Shown: positions 1-5,811, numbered from the stretch's first letter. The stretch is DNA of 7,224 bases from Candidatus Bathyarchaeota archaeon (GCA_030602965.1 JAUVYS010000062.1:1-7224); one strand, 5' to 3'. Numbers and translations are program-made. The notes: generated by a model not told the origin, from the sequence alone.

Positions 1-59
1 ATTGAACCTACCCCCGACTACCAAATCCGCTACATTTCACACCATTTTTCGGCTCTTTT

Positions 60-175
60 CAGCTATAAATCTGATATACACGTGCGCTCAAAAATAGGAA
101 TTAACTGTCACACTGAGGGTTCCCTCAGCGTAATCAGAGTCGATCAATATATTCGTGAGTAGTATCGCGCTCTGA
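60..175 (-). ncRNA. Candidate small RNA or structured element, left copy
   Basis: Positions 113-128 form a 7-bp hairpin, CTGAGGG / CCCTCAG with a 2-nt loop. Read on the minus strand, the block 141-107 matches 6833-6867 on the plus strand at 28 of 35 ungapped positions. A second collinear match lies nearby: AGTAGTATCGCG at 158-169 against CGCGATTTCTACT at 6812-6824. Minus-strand sequence after the hairpin ends in a short T run (about 92-98). A TATA-like box, TATAATATA, lies on the minus strand around 180-190. These facts fit a small RNA transcribed leftward, with a paralogue at the other end of the window, but a dispersed repeat is equally possible. I do not recognise a named RNA family. Confidence 0.35.
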
Positions 176-198
176 TGTATATTATATCTAATAGCGAG

Positions 199-208
199 GG
201 GTTAACCC
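199..208. repeat. Perfect 10-bp palindrome GGGTTAACCC
   Basis: GGGTTAACCC is self-complementary. It sits between the left structured element and the TATA box of the lipid gene. It could be an operator for a dimeric regulator, but no second copy is seen in the window. Confidence 0.3.
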
Positions 209-395
209 TTTAAAAGACCGTTAAAAACCTATATTATTATGGAAAAAACACTCGATATATAGCAAAGGTTATTTACTTTATTTACTTACAACCCCCGCAA
301 CCATCATAGAAAAACAGTTAAAAGGTAAACAAAGACAGTTTATTTGAAGTAAAAAACCATGATGAATAACACTCTGTAGGTGAAGTAAGTCCGTA

Positions 396-405
396 TTTTA
401 AATAA
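396..405 (+). promoter_or_regulatory. TATA box for the CDP-alcohol phosphatidyltransferase
   Basis: TTTTAAATAA lies about 50 nt before the TTG start at 451. An archaeal transcript would begin about 25 nt downstream, near 427-430, giving a short leader of about 20 nt. Confidence 0.5.
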
Positions 406-450
406 TCATCATACTAAGAATATTAAATTATTGACACTTGGATTTGATTC

Positions 451-1050
451 TTGGAATTGCTGACAAAGATTAAGAAGAAGGTTCGGTTGTCCTTTAAAGG
501 ATTGGCCAAGGTTTTTCATGATTTAGGGTTTAGCCCTAACTCAATTAGTATCATTGGCTTGTTTCTCTCAGTCTTATCAGCCATTCTTTACGGTTTTTCA
601 CATATGGATAATTCGTTCATAATCATAGCTGCAGCGTTATTTCTACTGTCAGGACTAAGCGATGTTATTGACGGTTTGATGGCTGACATGTTTGATGAAA
701 CCTCGAGTTTCGGAGGAGTTTTGGATTCGGTGTCTGATAGATATGGAGACGCCATAGTTCTGTCTGGGATAATTATTGGCGGTTTATGTGATGTTTCTTG
801 GGGACTAGTAGCTCTTATTGGAACCATTCTTGTCAGTTACGTTCGAGCTAGAGTGGAAGTAGAAGGTATCAAAATGGAATCAATTGGCTTAATGGAGCGA
901 GCTGAAAGAATCATCCTGATCTTCTCATCAAGCATCCTTAACATATTCTACAGTAGCGTGCTTGCTTATAGCGTCATTCTTCTTGCTGTTTTGACAAATT
1001 TTACCGTGTTACAGAGAATGATTTATTTCTTCAGGGTAACTTCAACTTAG
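451..1050 (+). CDS. CDP-alcohol phosphatidyltransferase, archaetidylinositol-phosphate-synthase-like
   Basis: This membrane enzyme family moves a phosphatidyl or archaetidyl group from a CDP-activated lipid to an alcohol such as inositol phosphate, building polar head groups. The 199-residue length is normal. The signature D-x2-D-G-x2-A-R-x8-G-x3-D-x3-D is present as D71, D74, G75, A78, G88, D92 and D96, with exact spacing. The usual Arg after A78 is Asp79 (codon 685-687), which is odd. The stretch SYVRARVEVEGI at 129-140 and GLMERAER at 146-153 resembles archaeal inositol-phosphate-type members, so I favour that subgroup; the precise substrate is not proven. Several hydrophobic helices span 35-65, 100-130 and 154-186. 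The start is a TTG, with no strong ribosome-binding site; TTG 457 is an alternative. Its 3' end overlaps the convergent PadR gene by 9 bp. Confidence 0.88.
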   Translation: MELLTKIKKKVRLSFKGLAKVFHDLGFSPNSISIIGLFLSVLSAILYGFSHMDNSFIIIAAALFLLSGLSDVIDGLMADMFDETSSFGGVLDSVSDRYGDAIVLSGIIIGGLCDVSWGLVALIGTILVSYVRARVEVEGIKMESIGLMERAERIILIFSSSILNIFYSSVLAYSVILLAVLTNFTVLQRMIYFFRVTST

Positions 1051-1371
1051 CTTTTTAATGGTGTCCTCTAGAAAATTCTGACCTTTTCTATATAATTCCT
1101 TGCCCTTTTCTGTTATTTTGTAATATTTTCTGTCAGTTCGTCCTTGTGTTGGGCTTTCCTCTTCGACAGCGACGAGCCCTTCAAACTGCATTTTATACAA
1201 AACGACGTACACAGTGACCGTCGCCACTGAGAAGCCAAATTTTTTTTTTAAATTTTTACCTATCTCATAAGCGTACATTGGACGTTCTGTCAGCATCTTG
1301 ATAATGTACAGCCAAAGATTCTCTTTTGTAAGCTTAATCACAAGCCGATCATAAGCCAAAGTGTTTTTCAT
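1042..1371 (-). CDS. PadR-family transcriptional regulator
   Basis: A small winged-helix DNA-binding protein of about 109 residues. The PadR hallmarks are visible: the RPMYAYEIGK segment in the first helices, ATVTVYVVLYKM for the recognition helix, then EGLVAVEEE and the wing GRTDRKYYKITEKGKELY. PadR proteins usually repress stress or transport genes as dimers; the C-terminal dimerisation helix here is short, so this is a PadR-s1-like minimal form. I chose ATG 1371; GTG 1377, two codons upstream, is also possible, and GTGGGG directly precedes the ATG. It follows eS26 in the same direction with a gap of only about 29 nt, so co-transcription is likely. Its target cannot be read from the sequence. 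Its stop lies inside the end of the convergent lipid gene. Confidence 0.88.
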   Translation of the reverse strand: MKNTLAYDRLVIKLTKENLWLYIIKMLTERPMYAYEIGKNLKKKFGFSVATVTVYVVLYKMQFEGLVAVEEESPTQGRTDRKYYKITEKGKELYRKGQNFLEDTIKKLS

Positions 1372-1400
1372 CCCCACAAGAATAAGGTCGTAAACGATTT

Positions 1401-1679
1401 TTAACGACGTCGTCCTCTTTCTGCTTTTGCTCTAACCTTAACCACTCTACGGTGCACCGCACAGGATACACAATAATACTTTGAAACCTTAGTACTTGCT
1501 ATCTGAGCACCCTTAGCTCTTAACTCCTTTGCTAAAGTTCGACCCACTAAGGAAACGAAACGAGTCACCTTCTTCGCCTTATCTCTAGGAACGATTTGAC
1601 CACATAAAGCACACTGAACCTTATCAGCTCGACCTTTACTGCCTTTTGATCTTCCTCTGCTTTTTCTTTTCTTTGGCAT
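1401..1679 (-). CDS. rps26e: 30S ribosomal protein eS26 (S26e)
   Basis: A 92-residue small-subunit ribosomal protein. The N-terminus is a strongly basic tail (residues 1-20, MPKKRKSRGRSKGSKGR). A zinc ribbon is formed by C23-x2-C26 and C70-x2-C73, and the RFVSLVGRTL-like core lies between them. In the ribosome this protein sits near the mRNA exit channel and the 3' end of 16S rRNA. Its length is normal for archaea and shorter than eukaryotic homologues, which have a C-terminal extension. The ATG at 1679 begins the conserved MPKKR motif; no strong ribosome-binding site precedes it. It lies 83 nt downstream of the prolyl-tRNA synthetase stop and just upstream of the PadR gene. Presence of eS26 is the best lineage clue in the window, pointing to TACK or Asgard rather than Euryarchaeota. 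Confidence 0.95.
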   Translation of the reverse strand: MPKKRKSRGRSKGSKGRADKVQCALCGQIVPRDKAKKVTRFVSLVGRTLAKELRAKGAQIASTKVSKYYCVSCAVHRRVVKVRAKAERGRRR

Positions 1680-1711
1680 CTTTCATTTTTCCACATATTC
1701 GGAGAATTTCT

Positions 1712-1736
1712 AACTTTTATTTCCCTTTTTTAAGCT
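1712..1736 (-). promoter_or_regulatory. Possible TATA region for eS26
   Basis: In the 83-nt gap after the synthetase stop, the minus strand reads CTTAAAAAAGGGAAATAAAAG. Either A-rich block could serve as a TATA box for a transcript starting near 1700. The gene could instead be read through from the synthetase. Confidence 0.3.
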
Positions 1737-1762
1737 AAATGAGATTCTGAGCTACTTAAAGG

Positions 1763-3196
1763 TTAATACGCTCTTGCCAATCTCACTCTGTGACATGCTT
1801 TATTTTCACATACAAGACATTTATGATTAATTGCCTTTTCTGTTTCAACATCTGTTCCTAACACTCGTGTCTCAATTAATCTCTCAATCTTTAGGCCACA
1901 TTCTTCATTGCCACACCATGGAACTTCAACTATTCCGACGCCAATCTTCTCCTCAGCTTCTTTTAAGTCATCTGTTTTTGTTATGTGATCTTTGAACCAA
2001 GTTGAAGCTCTTTCAAATAAATTATCTTGAATATTTTTCAATAACTCTACAACTTCCTCAACAACCTTTTCTTCATCACAACGTGCTCTTTCCAATGTAT
2101 CTCTACGAACAAAGGTCACACTCTTCTCTTTAACATCACGAGGTCCGATCTCAATCCTTAAAGGAACACCATGTTGCTCCCACTCATAATATTTTGACCC
2201 AGGTGTCAGTTCAGGTCGATCATCAAGTTTGACTCTGATGCCCTCTCTATCTAAAGTTTCATGTATCGTATTACATACGTTGTTGACATCTTGCTCTTTT
2301 TCCTTATATGGGATTGGGATGATTACTACTTGAATTGGAGCCATGTTTGGAGGTACGATCAAACCACGATCATCTCCATGTATTGTTATTAGAGCAGCTA
2401 TAACACGCTCTGATATTCCATAGCTGGTTTGCCAGACATACTCTTTTCTCCCGTCCTTAGTCTCAAAGGTTACATCGAAAGCTTTCCCGAAGTTTTGCCC
2501 TAGATCATGTACTGTTCCTATCTGCAGGACCTTTCCATCCGGAAACAATGTATCAAATGCATAGGTTGAAACTGCGCCAGCGAATTTATCCCACTGTGGT
2601 CTTTTAGATATCATATAAGGCAAGCCCATTTCATTAAAAAACTGCTTGTAAATATTGATTGCTTCTTCAACCTGTTTTAATGCTTCTTCATGGTTCGCGT
2701 GATAGGTATGTGCTTCTTTAAACGTAGTCACCTCTCTTATCCTAATAAGAGGCTTTGTGGCTTTCGTCTCGTATCTGAAAACGCTGCCTATCTGGTAGAT
2801 CCTCCGTGGGAGGTCGGCATGAGATCTAACCCACAGCTTAATCATTGGAGTTATCACGGTCTCACTTGTAGGTCTAAGTGCTAGTTTAACGTCTAAACGA
2901 GTGGTTCCTCCATGTGTAACCCAGAAAGACTCGTCTTCAAAACTTTTAATGTGGGTTGATTCCTTCTCGAAAAGGCTCTCTGGAATCAATATTGGAAAGA
3001 GCATCTCATCATGTAATGAATCATTAAGCAATTTGCGGAGGAGTCTTAGAACATTCTCTCGAATTTTAAAACCGTAAGGTAACCAAACACCGAAACCTTT
3101 GATTGGGTATCTATAATCAATTATTTCTGCTCCTAAAATAACATCATGAAACCATTCAGTGAAATTGTCCTTCCAAACTTTTCTTTTATCAGCCAT
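1763..3196 (-). CDS. proS: Prolyl-tRNA synthetase, archaeal/eukaryal type
   Basis: A class IIa cytoplasmic aminoacyl-tRNA synthetase that charges tRNA-Pro with proline. The 477 residues match the archaeal form, with no bacterial editing insertion. Visible parts: the substrate loop LRPTSE at 107-112; motif 2 FRYETK at 140-145, followed by IRIREVTTFKEAHTYH; HDLGQNF at 230-236; motif 3 GDDRGLIVPPNMAP at 274-287 with R277; an anticodon-binding domain at about 286-385; and a C-terminal zinc module with C428, C433, C460 and C463, ending in the characteristic Tyr477. The frame stays open upstream to 3259, but the TATA-like box at 3241-3252 lies within that extension, so transcription should begin near 3218. 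The extension also lacks family similarity. I therefore choose ATG 3196 (MADKRKVW). It is probably the first gene of a leftward cluster with eS26 and PadR. Confidence 0.96.
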   Translation of the reverse strand: MADKRKVWKDNFTEWFHDVILGAEIIDYRYPIKGFGVWLPYGFKIRENVLRLLRKLLNDSLHDEMLFPILIPESLFEKESTHIKSFEDESFWVTHGGTTRLDVKLALRPTSETVITPMIKLWVRSHADLPRRIYQIGSVFRYETKATKPLIRIREVTTFKEAHTYHANHEEALKQVEEAINIYKQFFNEMGLPYMISKRPQWDKFAGAVSTYAFDTLFPDGKVLQIGTVHDLGQNFGKAFDVTFETKDGRKEYVWQTSYGISERVIAALITIHGDDRGLIVPPNMAPIQVVIIPIPYKEKEQDVNNVCNTIHETLDREGIRVKLDDRPELTPGSKYYEWEQHGVPLRIEIGPRDVKEKSVTFVRRDTLERARCDEEKVVEEVVELLKNIQDNLFERASTWFKDHITKTDDLKEAEEKIGVGIVEVPWCGNEECGLKIERLIETRVLGTDVETEKAINHKCLVCENKACHRVRLARAY

Positions 3197-3239
3197 GAGC
3201 GACCCTTCAATTAAACTCTTAAAGGAATAATGACAAGTG

Positions 3240-3253
3240 CTATAAATATTAAA
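3240..3253. promoter_or_regulatory. Shared divergent TATA region between proS and the VTT gene
   Basis: CTATAAATATTAAAT lies about 45-50 nt from both divergent starts. Read rightward it offers TATAAATA; read leftward it offers TTTAATATTTATA. One AT-rich box could therefore seat the TATA-binding protein for both genes. Confidence 0.5.
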
Positions 3254-3289
3254 TCCCAATTGAAAAAAATAACATATGAACTTTAATCC

Positions 3290-3294
3290 AGGAG
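3290..3294 (+). promoter_or_regulatory. Shine-Dalgarno AGGAG that fixes a TTG start
   Basis: AGGAG ends 7 nt before the TTG at 3302. This supports initiation at TTG, because no ATG lies near in that frame. Confidence 0.7.
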
Positions 3295-3301
3295 AAAAAT
3301 A

Positions 3302-3907
3302 TTGAGCGACATCGCTTTATGGCTTCAGCTCTTCGCAATTGAATACGGTTATTTTGGCTCCTTCATCATAAGCATAATATCAAACCTTATCCTCTTCGTT
3401 CCGATACCATACCTTATAATTATCTTTGCGTTGAGCACCGTTTTAGACCCATTGATTCTTGGCTTAGTCAGTGCTTTAGGCGCCACTATAGGAAAAATAA
3501 TTATTTACCACATTGGCAAGAGTGGAAGAAAAATATTGAAAGAAAGCCAGAAAAAGAAGCTTGAATTCGCAAGACTAATCATGGAAAAATATGGACCTAT
3601 AGCAATATTCATAATGGCAGCAACCCCAGTTCCAGACGACATATTATATATACCTCTTGGAATGATGCGGTTCGACCTCCTTAGATTCTTCATTTATACT
3701 CTTCTAGGAAAAATAGTACTAACACTCGTCATCAGTTTAGGTGGTCATTTCTCTATAACTTGGATTTCATACTTTTTAGGAGGAGAAAGTGTATGGGGCA
3801 TGATTGTAACGATAATCTTCATAGCGTTAAGTGTGTATGCAACAGCAAAGATGGACTGGGAAGCACTTTTCTACAAATATTTCAGTCCAAAAGAAACCAA
3901 AAAGTGA
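3302..3907 (+). CDS. VTT/DedA-like (SNARE-associated) membrane protein
   Basis: A 201-residue polytopic membrane protein of the VTT superfamily, whose members include DedA, TMEM41B and related lipid-scrambling or membrane-homeostasis proteins. Seen: a hydrophobic N-terminal block with P34-x-P36 (FVPIPYL), the re-entrant G60-x3-G64 and Y69-x2-G72-x2-G75 segment (YHIGKSG), a basic cytoplasmic stretch at 76-95, and the diagnostic second re-entrant segment TPVPDDILYIPLGMMRF at 108-124, then further helices at 130-148 and 164-182. The acidic and arginine residues essential in E. coli DedA paralogues were not aligned, so its substrate is open. The start is TTG 3302 with AGGAG upstream. It is divergent from proS and probably ends in the T-rich tract at 3919-3935. 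No functional partner is adjacent. Confidence 0.82.
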   Translation: MSDIALWLQLFAIEYGYFGSFIISIISNLILFVPIPYLIIIFALSTVLDPLILGLVSALGATIGKIIIYHIGKSGRKILKESQKKKLEFARLIMEKYGPIAIFIMAATPVPDDILYIPLGMMRFDLLRFFIYTLLGKIVLTLVISLGGHFSITWISYFLGGESVWGMIVTIIFIALSVYATAKMDWEALFYKYFSPKETKK

Positions 3908-3918
3908 AACTCTGTGAA

Positions 3919-3935
3919 TTTTATCTTTCTTTTTC
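3919..3935 (+). terminator. T-rich terminator after the VTT gene
   Basis: TTTTATCTTTCTTTTTC starts 12 nt after the stop codon. Archaeal RNA polymerase terminates on such T-rich tracts without needing a hairpin. Confidence 0.45.
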
Positions 3936-3959
3936 TGATCATTAGCAGAGCGCTTACAG

Positions 3960-4184
3960 CTAAGAATGTTCCAATCATTATAGCTTCTATGGGAAAGCTG
4001 GGTATTCCAAATGCTGCTGGCTCCACAGTACGGTAAGCATAGGAGCTGTAACTTCTTCATATTCACATTTTACATTTCAGTCGCGAAGGATCTTCCTTTC
4101 AAAAAGAGGTTTCTGGAGATGGCGTTGATCAGTCTCGGTGTAACAGCTTTAACTTATATAATAGGATTTCTAGGATTCTGGTAA
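3960..4184 (+). pseudogene. 3' remnant of a VIT1/CCC1-family (rubrerythrin-linked) transporter
   Basis: Positions 4059-4184 translate to a tail containing ISVAKDLPFKKRFLEMALIS and LGVTALTYIIGFLGFW before TAA. This matches the typical end of VIT1/CCC1 iron or manganese transporters, including those fused or paired with rubrerythrin. Upstream pieces fit the same protein only if the frame is switched: 4011-4031 gives MLLAPQY in the same frame, 4030-4058 gives TVSIGAVTS in another, and about 3960-4010 gives IIIASMGKLGIP in a further one. At least three frame changes and complete absence of the N-terminal half show a decayed gene, not a live one. The relic may begin as early as 3914. Multiple assembly errors are a less likely explanation, because neighbouring genes are intact. 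Confidence 0.65.
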
Positions 4185-4272
4185 CTCTTCGGGTTCTCAA
4201 GCTTATGAATCTTCGTGTAGTAACATTCGGGATTTAAATAAATTGATAAAGAAAAAATTTGATCACTTCTAT

Positions 4273-4618
4273 TCAGATATTTAGATCTGTCTGTATTTGA
4301 TAATCATTTGGAAGTCTAAAAACCGTGAGGAAGATTATTTCAACAAGTTTTACGGCTTCATCAATTTCAGAAATATTAAATTCTTTTTCATAAGAATTAT
4401 TCCCCTTATCTAGAAGGTTGCTTATTTCATCTGATTCTATTTCAGAAAGCTCTTGTAATGGGATGTCACAAAGTAAACATCTTTAAACAAAGCAAATTGA
4501 ACAAACTTCCCTGTGTATTAATATTCTCAAATACGACATAACCCTCATCTACATTATTTGAGTCAATTAATTCATCTAGGGCTGTTCTGATTTGCTTAAG
4601 TCTTTCATCTGGATTCAT
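4273..4618 (-). pseudogene. Twice-frameshifted gene for a small acidic protein, perhaps TY-Chap-like
   Basis: Read leftward from ATG 4618, the protein begins MNPDERLKQIRTALDELI and continues to EGYVVFENINT. Shifting frame near 4511-4515 gives GKFVQFALFK. A second shift near 4478-4487 gives CLLCDIPLQELSEIESDEIS and an acidic tail ending at TGA 4273-4275. The joined product is about 114 residues. The pairing of a YVVFE strand with KFVQF and then an LCDIPLQ segment recalls small chaperone-like domains annotated TY-Chap; this is a resemblance, not proof. Each piece is protein-like over its whole length, so the frame breaks are real relative to an ancestor, or they are sequencing errors. A TATA-like TTTTTTTAAATA lies about 30-40 nt upstream on this strand. 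The gene opposes the transporter remnant tail to tail. Confidence 0.6.
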
Positions 4619-4644
4619 ATGTTCATCAATCCAATTGCAAGCGT

Positions 4645-4657
4645 TAATAAACTCTAT
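4645..4657 (-). promoter_or_regulatory. TATA box of the frameshifted gene
   Basis: The minus strand reads TTTTTTTAAATAG about 30-40 nt before ATG 4618, a good archaeal spacing. A preserved promoter suggests that the decay of the gene is recent, or that it is a sequencing artefact. Confidence 0.4.
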
Positions 4658-4695
4658 TTAAAAAAAGACATTAAGGAACGCTGTAATTAACCATA

Positions 4696-4739
4696 ATCCT
4701 CTCTATCCCACGATGGTTAACATCCTTATCCATCCCACG
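4696..4739. repeat. Imperfect direct repeat ending in ATCCCACG
   Basis: ATCCTCTCTATCCCACG at 4696-4712 recurs as ATCCTTATCCATCCCACG at 4722-4739, sharing ATCCT at one end and ATCCCACG at the other, with a repeat distance of about 27 bp. GGTTAAC lies between the copies. It is downstream of the nitroreductase on its strand. A paired binding site or a relic of tandem repeats are both possible. Confidence 0.45.
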
Positions 4740-4828
4740 CCAACGGAACAGTCGTCAACTTGACAGAACCATTTATAGTAACAGAGTTTTTGAACATAAA
4801 AGTCTAAGAAGACCTTTAGCTCAGCACC

Positions 4829-5341
4829 CTACCAGCGCTCATACTTAGCAATCAAGTTTAAAGGCAGACGGTTCTTTATTTTTGGAGTTGGATCAACAGG
4901 ATAACCCAGTGGCATAAGCTCTATAACACGTACTTCTTCTGGAATGTTAAGAATCTCCTTTACTTTTTCTTCATTAAATGCTCCAACCCAACAAGTGCCC
5001 AATCCCAACTCAGTGGCAACCAAAGTCATGTGATCCAAAGAAATAGCTACATCTATAGGGTAACAAAGTTGTCCACAACTCATAACATGATTATCTGTCT
5101 CAGCACATGCGACAATCACAACGGGAGCTTCACCAACAAATGTCTGCCAATTTGCTGCTTCAGCCAGCTTTTTTCTTGTCTCGCGATCACGTACAATCAC
5201 ATATCGCCATTCTTGACGATTTGAAGCAGAAGGTGCAAGCCTACCAGCTTCAAGAATAGTTCTCAACTTTTCATCCTCAACAGGCTGATCCAAAAAACTA
5301 CGAACACTCTTTCTAGTCTTTATCGCGTTCATAACACTCAT
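4829..5341 (-). CDS. Nitroreductase-family FMN-dependent oxidoreductase
   Basis: A soluble flavoprotein of about 170 residues that uses NAD(P)H to reduce nitro compounds, quinones or similar acceptors; the natural substrate cannot be told. Seen: the FMN-binding R-x-S-x-R near the start (R10, S12, R14 in RKSVR), APSASNRQEWRYVIV at 36-50, GLGTCWVGAF at 113-122 and ELMPLGYP at 141-148. The length is that of the compact nitroreductases. GTG 5356 would add five residues, but ATG 5341 (MSVMNAIKTRKSVR) aligns with the usual family start and has GTGAG about 10 nt upstream; ATG 5332 is a third option. A TATA box on the minus strand at 5384-5396 fits a short leader. It stands alone, beside decayed genes. 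Confidence 0.93.
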   Translation of the reverse strand: MSVMNAIKTRKSVRSFLDQPVEDEKLRTILEAGRLAPSASNRQEWRYVIVRDRETRKKLAEAANWQTFVGEAPVVIVACAETDNHVMSCGQLCYPIDVAISLDHMTLVATELGLGTCWVGAFNEEKVKEILNIPEEVRVIELMPLGYPVDPTPKIKNRLPLNLIAKYERW

Positions 5342-5383
5342 AATAAAACTACTCACTTCAAGTATTCTTCATTAACCACTAAA

Positions 5384-5396
5384 GTATTTAAAATAT
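5384..5396 (-). promoter_or_regulatory. TATA box for the nitroreductase
   Basis: The minus strand reads TATTTTAAATACT, placing transcript start near 5362 and leaving about 20 nt before ATG 5341. Confidence 0.5.
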
Positions 5397-5420
5397 AAAT
5401 GAAATACCCGTTGCGCACGA

Positions 5421-5427
5421 TTATAAA
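5421..5427 (+). promoter_or_regulatory. TATA box before the structured region
   Basis: TTATAAA sits about 28 nt before the ATG at 5452. That is the spacing expected for a leaderless mRNA or for the 5' end of a small RNA. Confidence 0.4.
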
Positions 5428-5451
5428 CTGATTTATTAATTGAATTTAAAA

Positions 5452-5625
5452 ATGAAAGTTATCGCTGACCTTCACACCGCTGGTGATATCACCCGAAAAA
5501 GAAATCTACCACGCATTTCCCCCTTTTTTGATGAAATGAACTTTATTTTCGAATCTTCGGGGGATACCATACGTCTCTATGTGGTAACCACATCCCCCAT
5601 TTTATTAAAAAAAGATACTTTCTAA
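5452..5625 (+). CDS. Doubtful 57-residue ORF, or part of a noncoding RNA
   Basis: The frame starts MKVIADLHTAGDITRKR. The first eight residues resemble the start of archaeal PHP-type phosphoesterases (MxVIADLH), but the following histidines and the rest of that family are absent, so at best it is a truncated stub. The frame runs across a 12-bp palindrome, a C5 run and the long hairpin at 5559-5598, which is unusual for coding DNA. A TATA box at leaderless spacing precedes it. I consider a structured RNA at least as likely as a protein. Confidence 0.2.
   Translation: MKVIADLHTAGDITRKRNLPRISPFFDEMNFIFESSGDTIRLYVVTTSPILLKKDTF
5482..5493. repeat. Perfect 12-bp palindrome GGTGATATCACC
   Basis: GGTGATATCACC is fully self-complementary. 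It lies about 30-40 nt after the probable transcript start set by the TATA box at 5421. It could be a dimer operator or an RNA stem. Confidence 0.4.
5559..5598 (+). repeat. Long hairpin GGGGGAT...ATCCCCC
   Basis: GGGGGAT (5559-5565) pairs perfectly with ATCCCCC (5592-5598). Inside, ACCATA (5566-5571) pairs with TATGTGGT (5578-5585) with one bulged base. The 5' side, TCGGGGGATACCA, is shared with the structure at 6238-6250. It is followed by ATTTTATT, which could help termination. It lies outside any confident gene. Confidence 0.6.
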
Positions 5626-5670
5626 GCTTTTAGAAACTATCTCAATGTGATAAGTTATACATCCCGCAAA

Positions 5671-5684
5671 CCCCCACTTTTTTT
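5671..5684 (+). terminator. C5 run followed by T7 tract
   Basis: CCCCCACTTTTTTT could end a rightward transcript coming from the TATA box at 5421. No confident upstream gene on this strand needs it. Confidence 0.35.
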
Positions 5685-5790
5685 CTCAATATAGGCTATT
5701 GTACTTTTTGAGGCTGAAAAACTATTCAACTTTATAGAAATTAATTGTGTCCTGAAAAATTCGATCGATGAATTTAACGGAGCAGGATAC

Positions 5791-5811
5791 TTATTTAGCA
5801 TAATTAAATAA
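5791..5811 (+). promoter_or_regulatory. TATA region for the four-helix membrane protein
   Basis: TTATTTA at 5791-5797 and TAATTAAATA at 5801-5810 precede the gene. The first has the better spacing to leave the GGAG site at 5827 inside the transcript. Confidence 0.4.

Larger units (their letters stand above)
1..450. other. Gene-free left end
   Basis: No open frame with recognisable protein character is seen on either strand. The stretch holds a C5 run at 11-15, a hairpin-rich element at about 60-175 that resembles one at the right end of the window, a perfect 10-bp palindrome GGGTTAACCC at 199-208, a second C5 run at 292-296 and a TATA-like box at 396-405 that serves the following gene. The sequence between 210 and 395 is AT-rich with no clear structure. 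Confidence 0.6.

Noticed and set aside
113..128. GGTTC resembling a tRNA T arm
   Set aside because: No acceptor, anticodon or D arm can be drawn around it.
355..395. C-box-like ATGATGA that could mark a C/D small RNA
   Set aside because: No CTGA D box at the right spacing and no terminal stem were seen.
3197..3259. Upstream extension of the prolyl-tRNA synthetase frame by 21 residues
   Set aside because: The probable TATA box lies inside it, and the family start matches MADKRKVW at 3196.
3827..4066. Minus-strand frame of 79 residues
   Set aside because: It is antisense to the VTT gene end and to the transporter remnant, and has no recognisable motif.
4726..4797. Minus-strand 23-residue frame ending SVKLTTVPLAWDG
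   Set aside because: It looks protein-like but is too short and lacks upstream continuation; it may be another relic, but this cannot be supported.
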